A DNA stretch of 46,074 bases. It comes from an uncultured Pelagibacteraceae bacterium (GTDB taxonomy: Bacteria; Pseudomonadota; Alphaproteobacteria; Pelagibacterales; Pelagibacteraceae). The stretch lies in NCBI GenBank assembly GCA_902572225.1, contig CACGFJ010000006.1, positions 1-46,074 of the forward strand, written 5' to 3'. The notes below the pieces were generated by a model that saw only the letters and a list, made by a program, of their open reading frames with translations, did no database searches and was not told the DNA's origin. Positions 10,062-17,566 of the stretch are shown piece after piece (the stretch's first letter is position 1; each line of letters begins with the position of its first letter). The position numbers and the translations under genes are program-made.

Positions 10062-10680
10062 GGCACCGACATATTGGAAAAAAGCTAGAACATATCTTTC
10101 AAAAAAAGATAGTATTATGAGATCATTGATTAAAAAATATAAAGATAATAATTTAACTACTAGAAAAGATGTCTTTTATTCTTTATGCAAAAGTATAATA
10201 GGACAACAAATAAGTGTTGCTGCTGCAGACTCTGTCTTCAAAAAATTTGAATTGGCATGTAAAAAAAAAATTAATCCAAAAATTGTTTCAAAGCTTAAAA
10301 CATCACAACTTAAAAAATGCGGTCTTAGTCGTCAAAAAATAAGGGGTATCTTGGAAATGTCTCAAAAATTTAAAGATAAAAGTTTTAATCCAAGATTAAT
10401 TTCGAAAATGAGCGATGAAGAAGCAATTATATACTTATCAACTTTAAGACAAATTGGAAGATGGTCAGCAGAGATGATTTTGTTATTTACTTATAATAGG
10501 TCTAATATCTGGCCAGTTCAGGATATTGGGTTATTAAGAGCAATATCAAACAACTATAAAAAAAAATATTTTCCACCTGAAATTTTTGTAAAAAAGCTTC
10601 AAAAAAGATTTTCTCCATACTGCTCTGTTGCCACTTGGTATTTGTGGCGTTCAATTGATGACGATACTATTCAGTATTAG
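10054..10680 (+). CDS. alkA: DNA-3-methyladenine glycosylase II family (HhH-GPD)
   Basis: SIIGQQISVAAADSVFKKF, LRQIGRWSAEMILLFTYNRSNIWPVQDIGLLRAI. Confidence 0.85.
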   Translation: MSKAPTYWKKARTYLSKKDSIMRSLIKKYKDNNLTTRKDVFYSLCKSIIGQQISVAAADSVFKKFELACKKKINPKIVSKLKTSQLKKCGLSRQKIRGILEMSQKFKDKSFNPRLISKMSDEEAIIYLSTLRQIGRWSAEMILLFTYNRSNIWPVQDIGLLRAISNNYKKKYFPPEIFVKKLQKRFSPYCSVATWYLWRSIDDDTIQY

Positions 10681-10963
10681 CACCCTGCACAATAAACATA
10701 TGTCTTTTTGTAGTTTGTTCTGCATAAGACCAAGCTTTTAAATAATCTTCTGAGTCATGACAAGATATGGCCATGTCGTAACTGGGAAATTCCCAAATGA
10801 CGGTCCTTAATATTTTGTCACCACTATAATATTTTAGTTTGCCTCCTCTAACTACAGGAGTACCACCAAATTTTTTTATAACTGGTATTGCATTTTCACC
10901 ATATTTTTTTAGGTTATCTTGATCTGAAATCTCTGTATACAAACTCACCCAATACGCCTTCAT
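10667..10963 (-). CDS. DUF1330 domain protein (copy 1)
   Basis: KAYWVSLYTEISDQDNLKKYGENAIPVIKKFGGTPVVRGG; EFPSYDMAISCHDSEDY. Confidence 0.85.
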   Translation of the reverse strand: MKAYWVSLYTEISDQDNLKKYGENAIPVIKKFGGTPVVRGGKLKYYSGDKILRTVIWEFPSYDMAISCHDSEDYLKAWSYAEQTTKRHMFIVQGANTE

Positions 10964-10981
10964 ATTTGCCCCTTTTCTAAG

Positions 10982-11272
10982 TTATTCCATTCCTTCAAAT
11001 ATCATATGTTCTCTAATTACATTATCTTTAAGATATGTTCTTGCCTCAACATATTCTTCAGAATCGTAGCATTTTTTAGCAGTTTCCACGTCTGGGAACT
11101 CTGCAAGTGCTATTCTAACCATTTCTCTACCTTCAAGTGCAATGTTATTTGCACTTCGAGCTAAAATTTTTCCAGAATGTTTTAATACAGCTTCCTTTGC
11201 TTTATCTGCATATTTTTTCATTCTTTCAGGGTCTTTAATTTCACTATAAGTTGCAATCCAGTAACCTTTCAT
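10982..11272 (-). CDS. DUF1330 domain protein (copy 2)
   Basis: KGYWIATYSEIKDPERMKKYADKAKEAVLKHSGKILAR; EFPDVETAKKCYDSEEY; same domain layout as the neighbouring gene. Confidence 0.85.
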   Translation of the reverse strand: MKGYWIATYSEIKDPERMKKYADKAKEAVLKHSGKILARSANNIALEGREMVRIALAEFPDVETAKKCYDSEEYVEARTYLKDNVIREHMIFEGME

Positions 11273-11299
11273 GATTCTCCTTTTTAATTTTTTTTTTTT

Positions 11300-11836
11300 A
11301 TGTTACCAAATTTTATGGCAGAAAAATTAATAATCAATTATGAAGATTATAAATTAGCAGTTGAAAAGTTAGCTCTTACAATTGAAAAAAATTACAAACC
11401 ATCTGTTTTAGTCGGAATAATGAGGGGTGCAGCACCTATAATTGATATGCTATCAAGAATATTTAAATTGCCTACTGCTTATGTTGTTATTCAAAGTTAT
11501 TCTGGAGAAACTGTAGAAAATAAACAGGGCGAACTTATTTTTGCAAGAGACATAAGCTCAATAGCTAAAAATGAAGACTTTAAAAATGTTTTATTAGTTG
11601 ATGATTTATCCGATACTGGACTTACATTAAATGAAAGTATTAAATGGTTAAAAAATTATGCTCCAGTGAAAAACCATATTCAACAAATAAAAACAGCTTG
11701 TCTTTGGAAAAAAAAATCCTCTTCTTTTACTCCAGATTTTTGTCCAATTTTACTAGATGGAGATCCTTGGATAGTTCAACCTTCAGAATATTATGATGAA
11801 ATAGATATTAATGGTTTAAAGAAAAAACATTCATAA
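11300..11836 (+). CDS. Purine-type phosphoribosyltransferase
   Basis: VLVGIMRGAAPIIDMLSRIF and PRPP loop VLLVDDLSDTGLTL. Confidence 0.85.
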   Translation: MLPNFMAEKLIINYEDYKLAVEKLALTIEKNYKPSVLVGIMRGAAPIIDMLSRIFKLPTAYVVIQSYSGETVENKQGELIFARDISSIAKNEDFKNVLLVDDLSDTGLTLNESIKWLKNYAPVKNHIQQIKTACLWKKKSSSFTPDFCPILLDGDPWIVQPSEYYDEIDINGLKKKHS

Positions 11837-11867
11837 AAAAAGGCCAACTATATAAGTTGGCCTTTTT
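11837..11867. terminator. Bidirectional intrinsic terminator
   Basis: Perfect hairpin aaaaaggccaact / atata / agttggccttttt between convergent genes, A-run on one side and T-run on the other. Confidence 0.9.
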
Positions 11868-11882
11868 AATTTTTTTTAAAAA

Positions 11883-12947
11883 TTATTTTGGAATATCTCC
11901 TTCAACACCTTTTACATAAACACTCATTCCAGCTAACATTCCATCATCAGCTACTTTTCCTTCGGCAACTAATATATTACCTTTTTGGTCATATATAGGA
12001 CCTGTGAACGAATGAACTTTTCCTGATGCTAGATCTTTTTGAAGCTGCTCTACTTCTTTAACTAAGTCAGCACCCATTGCAGAATTATATGGTCCCATAG
12101 CTACCATACCTTCCTTTAATCCATGCCATGTGTCTTGTTGATTCCATGTGCCATCTCTTGCAGCAATAGCTCTTTCAACATAATATGGTGCCCAATCATC
12201 TATAATTGAAGTCAAAATTGATTTAGGAGCAAATCTCTGCATGTCACTTGCTTGACCAAATGACCATACACCTGCCTTCTCCGCTGTTTGAACTGGTGCT
12301 GTACTATCTGTATGTTGCATAATTATATCTGCACCTTGATCGATTAAAGCTTGCGCAGCTTCAGCTTCTTTACCTGGATCATACCAAGTAAACACCCATA
12401 CAATCTTAGTTTTAATATTTGGATTGACTTTTTGTGCAGCAAGAGTCATTGCGTTAATTCCTCTTATTACTTCAGGAATTGGAAAAGATGCAATATAGCC
12501 AATCGTGTTAGTCTTAGTCATTTTTCCAGCAATATGGCCTAAAAGAGTTCTTCCTTCGTAAAACCTTGCAGAATAAGTAGAAACATTTGAGTGTTCTCTC
12601 TTATAACCTGTTGCGTGTTCAAATTTTACATTTGGAAAATCTTTTGCAACTTTGTTAGTTGGATCCATATATCCAAAACTAGTTGTAAAAATTAAATCGT
12701 GGCCAGATTGAGCCAGTTGTCTTATCACTCTTTCTGCATCAGCACCTTCTGGAACACTTTCAACAAATGTTGTTTTTATTCCAGCTGCCTCTACAGCGTT
12801 TCTACCTTCGTGATGTTGAAATGTCCATCCATGGTCACCAGTTGGGCCAACATAGACAAAACCAACTTTAAAATCTGCATTTGAGTTTACACTAAACCCA
12901 AGTAGAAAAATTGCAGAAATTAAATATTTAAAAAAGTTTTTATACAT
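11883..12947 (-). CDS. BMP family ABC transporter substrate-binding protein
   Basis: KVGFVYVGPTGDHGWTFQHHEGRNAVEA; signal peptide. The ATG at 12947 is preferred over the longer ORF start because AAAGGGGAAATTCAAA-ATG gives an RBS. Confidence 0.92.
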   Translation of the reverse strand: MYKNFFKYLISAIFLLGFSVNSNADFKVGFVYVGPTGDHGWTFQHHEGRNAVEAAGIKTTFVESVPEGADAERVIRQLAQSGHDLIFTTSFGYMDPTNKVAKDFPNVKFEHATGYKREHSNVSTYSARFYEGRTLLGHIAGKMTKTNTIGYIASFPIPEVIRGINAMTLAAQKVNPNIKTKIVWVFTWYDPGKEAEAAQALIDQGADIIMQHTDSTAPVQTAEKAGVWSFGQASDMQRFAPKSILTSIIDDWAPYYVERAIAARDGTWNQQDTWHGLKEGMVAMGPYNSAMGADLVKEVEQLQKDLASGKVHSFTGPIYDQKGNILVAEGKVADDGMLAGMSVYVKGVEGDIPK

Positions 12948-13035
12948 TTTGAATTTCCCCTTTAAATTTTTTTTGTGAAGCTTTAAGTTAATCAAAATTC
13001 AAAAAAAAAAAATAATTATTTTCGAATAGCTAACA

Positions 13036-13968
13036 TTACTTTTCCTTATAGAATATTCTTCCTAAGGAAGTTGGGGTATTAAGTTTTATTTTTCTACTGT
13101 CACGAGAGATTACAACTAAAACTATTATTGTCATCAGATAAGGTAATGCACTTAAAAATTGAACTGGTATTCTAAACCCTATTGCTTGCATATGTAATTG
13201 TAGAATTGTAATCCCACCAAAAATTAAAGCACCAATTAAAACTTTTATAGGACTCCAGGTTGCAAATACAACCAAAGCCAAAGCTATCCATCCTCTTCCA
13301 GCTGTCATATTTTCAATCCACTGTGGAGTGTATATTAAAGATAGATATGCACCTGCTAAGCCACACATAGCTCCTCCATAAAGAATACAACAGTATCTAA
13401 CTAGAATAACATTTATACCTTGATTAGATGCCGAAACAGGCGAATCACCAACAGCTCTAACAACTAAACCTAATTTAGTTTTTTTCAAAAAATAATTGGT
13501 TAAAAATGGTAAAGCAAAAGCAAAATATAAAACTATAGAGTGTCCAAATAATATTGGACCAAAAAACGGAATACTTTCTCTTAAACTTGAAAATAAAATT
13601 GGAAATTCTTTTCCAGGGATACCAACAAAATTTTTTCCTAACATTGCGGATAAACCAATGCCAAAAATAGTTAATGCCAAACCTGTTGCAACATGGTTTG
13701 TAAGAAGAGATTGCGTTAAAAATCCAAAGATTATTGAAATTATAACTCCTGATAACATAGAGCCTACGATTGCTATAAAAAGGTTGTCTGTTATTACCAT
13801 TAAAGCAAAACCAGATATTGCTCCGATTATCATCATTCCTTCGACACCCAAATTTAAAACGCCCGATCTTTCAGTAATCAATTCACCTGAAGCAGCAAGT
13901 ATTAATGGCACTGATGAAGCCATTATTGATCCTATCAGAATTCCTATAAAACTAATGTCTAAGCTCAT
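13036..13968 (-). CDS. BMP/nucleoside-type ABC transporter permease
   Basis: LAASGELITERSGVLNLGVEGMMIIGAISGF typical of this permease family. Confidence 0.92.
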   Translation of the reverse strand: MSLDISFIGILIGSIMASSVPLILAASGELITERSGVLNLGVEGMMIIGAISGFALMVITDNLFIAIVGSMLSGVIISIIFGFLTQSLLTNHVATGLALTIFGIGLSAMLGKNFVGIPGKEFPILFSSLRESIPFFGPILFGHSIVLYFAFALPFLTNYFLKKTKLGLVVRAVGDSPVSASNQGINVILVRYCCILYGGAMCGLAGAYLSLIYTPQWIENMTAGRGWIALALVVFATWSPIKVLIGALIFGGITILQLHMQAIGFRIPVQFLSALPYLMTIIVLVVISRDSRKIKLNTPTSLGRIFYKEK

Positions 13969-15031
13969 TTTTTTTTAAACTTAAAATTTTAACTTTGAAA
14001 AAAAGCAAATAATCAGATGCGAGTAAAAAAAATAAGATCATACCCTGAAAGACTTGGCCGGTATATTTTGGTATTTGTAAAAAAATTTGAGCCGTTTCAG
14101 CACCTAGGTATGTCAATGCAACAACCAAAGATGCAAAAATAATGCCAAAAGGATTAAGACGACCTAAAAAAGCGACAATAATCGCTGTAAAACCGTAATC
14201 GGGGGATATCATTCTATGCAGTTGTCCAATAGGTCCAGTAATTTCACCAACTCCAGCTAATCCCGCGCAAGCACCACTAATCATAAAAACAACCAAAATC
14301 ATGGTTTTTCCTTTAAACCCAGCATACTTAGCAGTTTTTAAACTCAGACCAGATACTTTAATCTGAAAGCCTAAATAGGTTTTATAAAGAGTAAACCAAC
14401 TCAGCATAACTGCTGCGAGAGCTAAAAAAATACCAGCATGAATTCTCAAACCCTCAAATAATAATGGCATTCTAGATGAGTCACTAAATTGTCTTGTTTC
14501 AGGAAAATTAAAACCTTCAGGATTACTCCATGGCCCAACTACTAAGTAATCTAAGAGTAGCTTTGAAACGTAAACTAACATAAGACTAACTAAAATCTCG
14601 TTTGTATTAAAATATGTTTTAAGGATTGCTGGGATAAGTGCAAAGACCATTCCCCCGATTGCTCCAGCAAGTATAACTAAAGGCAGTATATAAAAACCTT
14701 CTTGATTATAAAATAAAAGAGCAACTCCACCTCCTACAATCGCACCAAAAGTTAATTGTCCTTCTGCACCAATATTCCAATTATTACTTTTAAAACAAAA
14801 TGATAAACCAATAGCAATTAGGCAAAGGGGGGTTGCTTTGAGTAGCAATTCACTGAAACCATATAAATTTGAAATTGGAGTTATAAAGTAAAACTTAAGT
14901 GCTTCTATTGGATTAAAACCTAATATATAAAAAATTATACCACCACCTAAAATTGTAAGTATGATTGCAATAAAAGGAGTAAAAAAATATAATGCCATTG
15001 GTACATCATTTCTTTTTTCAATTTTAATCAA
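13952..15031 (-). CDS. BMP/nucleoside-type ABC transporter permease
   Basis: SFCFKSNNWNIGAEGQLTFGAIVGGGVALLF; overlaps neighbouring transporter genes. Confidence 0.92.
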   Translation of the reverse strand: MIKIEKRNDVPMALYFFTPFIAIILTILGGGIIFYILGFNPIEALKFYFITPISNLYGFSELLLKATPLCLIAIGLSFCFKSNNWNIGAEGQLTFGAIVGGGVALLFYNQEGFYILPLVILAGAIGGMVFALIPAILKTYFNTNEILVSLMLVYVSKLLLDYLVVGPWSNPEGFNFPETRQFSDSSRMPLLFEGLRIHAGIFLALAAVMLSWFTLYKTYLGFQIKVSGLSLKTAKYAGFKGKTMILVVFMISGACAGLAGVGEITGPIGQLHRMISPDYGFTAIIVAFLGRLNPFGIIFASLVVALTYLGAETAQIFLQIPKYTGQVFQGMILFFLLASDYLLFFKVKILSLKKNELRH

Positions 15032-16523
15032 TGGAACCTCCTCCCATTAGAACTCCTAATTTTTCTGGAGTGACTTCCTCTGAAGGCATTATTTTTGAAA
15101 GCTTGCCTTTGTAAATAACTGCAATTCTATCACTGAGTTTTAATAACTCCTCCGTATCTGTAGAAATTAAAATCGTTGATTTTTCTTGATCGTTAATTTT
15201 TATAAGTGTTTCATGAATATAATTGATTGCACCCACATCGAGTCCCCATGTTGGATTGTAACAAATTAATAATTCCGGAGCTGTAATTAACTCTCTTCCT
15301 AAAATAAGTTTTTGTAAATTTCCACCCGATAGAAATTGACTTTTTAATTCAACATTGTCTGTATTTACTGAGAAGTCAGATAATATTTTCTTTGAATGCT
15401 CTTTAATTTTTTTTTCATTTACCAAACCTTTTTCAAAAAAATTTGATGACTTGAAATTATTTAAAGCTACATTTTCATATATTTTTAATTCAGGTACAGC
15501 CGCTTGAGATATTCTATCTTCAGGAGAAAAAGCCATTAAATACTCTCGTCTTTGCTTTGGATTTAATTTAGCAATTTCCTTATTTCGAAAAATGATTGAT
15601 GCATCTGGTGTAATTATTTCCCCACTCAAAATTTGAAAGAGTTCATTTTGACCATTGCCAGAAATACCCGCTATACCTAAACATTCTCCTTTTTTTACAG
15701 AAAAATTTAGATTAACTAAATTTGTTTCAAAAGGATCATCGCTATAAAAATTTAAATGTTTTACTTTAAATATCTCATCTTTATTTTTGGAAATATTAAT
15801 TTTTTTCTTAATTTTCGCTAGTTTTTGACCAACCATCTTATTTGCAAGGGTTTCAACTCTTTCATTTTGTGTTTGGCTAACCGATACAACCTTACCTTTT
15901 CGCATTACAGCAACCTCATCACATAAAGACAAAACTTCTTTTAACTTGTGAGTTATATAAATAATTAATATTCCTTCATCACAGAATTTTTTTAAAGATA
16001 TAAATAATTCCTCTGTTTCCTGCTCAGTCAAAACAGATGTAGGCTCGTCCATGATTAGAACTTTAGGGTTTCTTAAAAGACATCTTATAATCTCAACTTT
16101 TTGCTTTTGCCCTGCTGATAAATTTAATACAGGAACATCAAGATCAATACTAAAGTTATATTTTTTTAATATTTCATTTATTCTTACCCTTAAACTTTTG
16201 TTATCTTCAGTTGCATCTATACTTAAGTTTTCAAATACTGATAAAGTTTCAAATAAATTGAAATGCTGAAAAACCATTCCAATTTTATTTTTTTTGGCAT
16301 CGAGTGGAGAGCTTAATTTTAAATTTTTTTCATTTAAAAAAACCTCACCATTATCTGGGCTTATTACACCAGACAGAATTTTTACTAATGTAGATTTTCC
16401 AGCTCCGTTCTCTCCTAATAGCGCGTATATTTTTCCACTTTTAAATTGAAGAGATACATTATCATTAGCTATACACCCTGGATATATTTTTGATATATTT
16501 GATATTCTTAAGTCTGTTGCCAT
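15024..16523 (-). CDS. Two-domain ABC transporter ATP-binding protein
   Basis: GENGAGKSTLVKILSG; NLSAGQKQKVEIIRCL; FLSGGNLQKLILGRELITAPELLICYNPTWGLDVGA. Confidence 0.95.
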   Translation of the reverse strand: MATDLRISNISKIYPGCIANDNVSLQFKSGKIYALLGENGAGKSTLVKILSGVISPDNGEVFLNEKNLKLSSPLDAKKNKIGMVFQHFNLFETLSVFENLSIDATEDNKSLRVRINEILKKYNFSIDLDVPVLNLSAGQKQKVEIIRCLLRNPKVLIMDEPTSVLTEQETEELFISLKKFCDEGILIIYITHKLKEVLSLCDEVAVMRKGKVVSVSQTQNERVETLANKMVGQKLAKIKKKINISKNKDEIFKVKHLNFYSDDPFETNLVNLNFSVKKGECLGIAGISGNGQNELFQILSGEIITPDASIIFRNKEIAKLNPKQRREYLMAFSPEDRISQAAVPELKIYENVALNNFKSSNFFEKGLVNEKKIKEHSKKILSDFSVNTDNVELKSQFLSGGNLQKLILGRELITAPELLICYNPTWGLDVGAINYIHETLIKINDQEKSTILISTDTEELLKLSDRIAVIYKGKLSKIMPSEEVTPEKLGVLMGGGSID

Positions 16524-16661
16524 AACATTTCTTTAATATAATAAATCAATAACTCAATAATCTTTAAAATTTCCTATCTTTTCAAATTTGTATTAAATTC
16601 AAACAATTTAATGAAAGTTTTGAACAAATTGTTAACATAATTCAACTTTAGGTATGTATTA

Positions 16662-16994
16662 ATGATTGTTGCTTTTAAAAATAATACTTTATCAAAAAAA
16701 TTTATTGCTCTGTTTATCATATTAACAATAATTTTTTTAAATGGATGCCAAACAATTAAAAAGAAATCTGATGAAGTGGCTGAAAAAGAGAATGAAAAAT
16801 TTGGTCAATTCGTTGGAAAAGAAGTTAATGAGATGAGATTAGAATTAGGCTCACCTTCAGAAGATTTTGTCAATGAACTTGGAAATGAAATGCTTATCTA
16901 CAAAACAAAAAAATATGGAATTCCTTGTGAAAGAAAATTTGAGGTGAATGCATCAGGGATTATTATCGGATTTAGCTCTAGTGGATGTATTTAG
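16662..16994 (+). CDS. Small predicted lipoprotein
   Basis: Signal peptide followed by IIFLNGCQTI lipobox; 110 aa. Confidence 0.7.
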   Translation: MIVAFKNNTLSKKFIALFIILTIIFLNGCQTIKKKSDEVAEKENEKFGQFVGKEVNEMRLELGSPSEDFVNELGNEMLIYKTKKYGIPCERKFEVNASGIIIGFSSSGCI

Positions 16995-17024
16995 CCTTGT
17001 GGGGACTAGCCCCACAAGCAAGGC
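16994..17024. terminator. Hairpin between convergent genes, possible terminator without a U-tract
   Basis: cttgtgggg / actag / ccccacaag perfect stem (16996-17018); alternative gccttg/caaggc pairing. Confidence 0.55.
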
Positions 17025-17026
17025 AC

Positions 17027-17473
17027 TTATTTAATTTCAATAAGTTTCTTTTTTTTATGTTCCGGGATAATCCTTTCACATGCAATTGTTAAAAGACCAT
17101 CTTTTAACTCTGCACCATTCACTTTTACATCATCAGCAATTGTAAATGATCTCGCAAATTGTCTTTGCGATATACCTTTGTGGATTATCTCTCCATCTTG
17201 GTTTTTGTTTTCACTTCTATCAACTTGTTTAGTTCTTACAGTTAATAGATTATCTTCAAACTCTACCTCAACATCTTTTTTGCTAAAACCAGCTAAAGCA
17301 ACTTCAATTGAGTAGTTATCTTTGCCAGTTCTTCTTATGTTGTAAGGCGGGTAGTTTGATTGCATACTTAAACCACCATTGCCCAACATACTTTCGAATT
17401 GGTCAAACATATCGTCAAAACCAATTGAGAAAGGCCGAAGTGAGTTGAAAATTGATAGATCCTTACTTGTCAT
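17027..17473 (-). CDS. Hsp20/alpha-crystallin small heat shock protein (IbpA-like)
   Basis: PYNIRRTGKDNYSIEVALAGFSKKDVEVEFEDNLLTV; FARSFTIADDVKVNGAELKDGLLTIACER. Confidence 0.95.
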   Translation of the reverse strand: MTSKDLSIFNSLRPFSIGFDDMFDQFESMLGNGGLSMQSNYPPYNIRRTGKDNYSIEVALAGFSKKDVEVEFEDNLLTVRTKQVDRSENKNQDGEIIHKGISQRQFARSFTIADDVKVNGAELKDGLLTIACERIIPEHKKKKLIEIK

Positions 17474-17478
17474 ATTAT

Positions 17479-17530
17479 CCTCCTTTAATTAAGCAAGTTT
17501 ATTTATTGCTAGCCCCATTAGGCGACTAAC
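17479..17530 (-). promoter_or_regulatory. Candidate ROSE-like RNA thermometer in hsp20 5' UTR
   Basis: Minus-strand RNA: hairpin I GUUAGUCGCCUAAUGGGGCUAGC (17530-17508), hairpin II CUUGCUU-AAUUA-AAGGAGG (17497-17479) pairing UUGCU with the Shine-Dalgarno. Confidence 0.6.
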
Positions 17531-17537
17531 AATGTTT

Positions 17538-17565
17538 ATATGGTAATTAATTTTGATATTTCAAG
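17538..17565 (-). promoter_or_regulatory. Candidate RpoH (sigma-32)-type promoter for hsp20
   Basis: CTTGAA (17565-17560), 16-nt spacer, CCATAT (17543-17538), upstream of the hsp20 start. Confidence 0.6.
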
Positions 17566-17566
17566 A

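Noticed and set aside
13496-13978. 160-aa plus-strand ORF opposite the BMP permease gene
   Set aside because: Antisense shadow of a well-supported permease CDS; Ile/Pro/Lys-rich low-complexity translation with no recognisable domain
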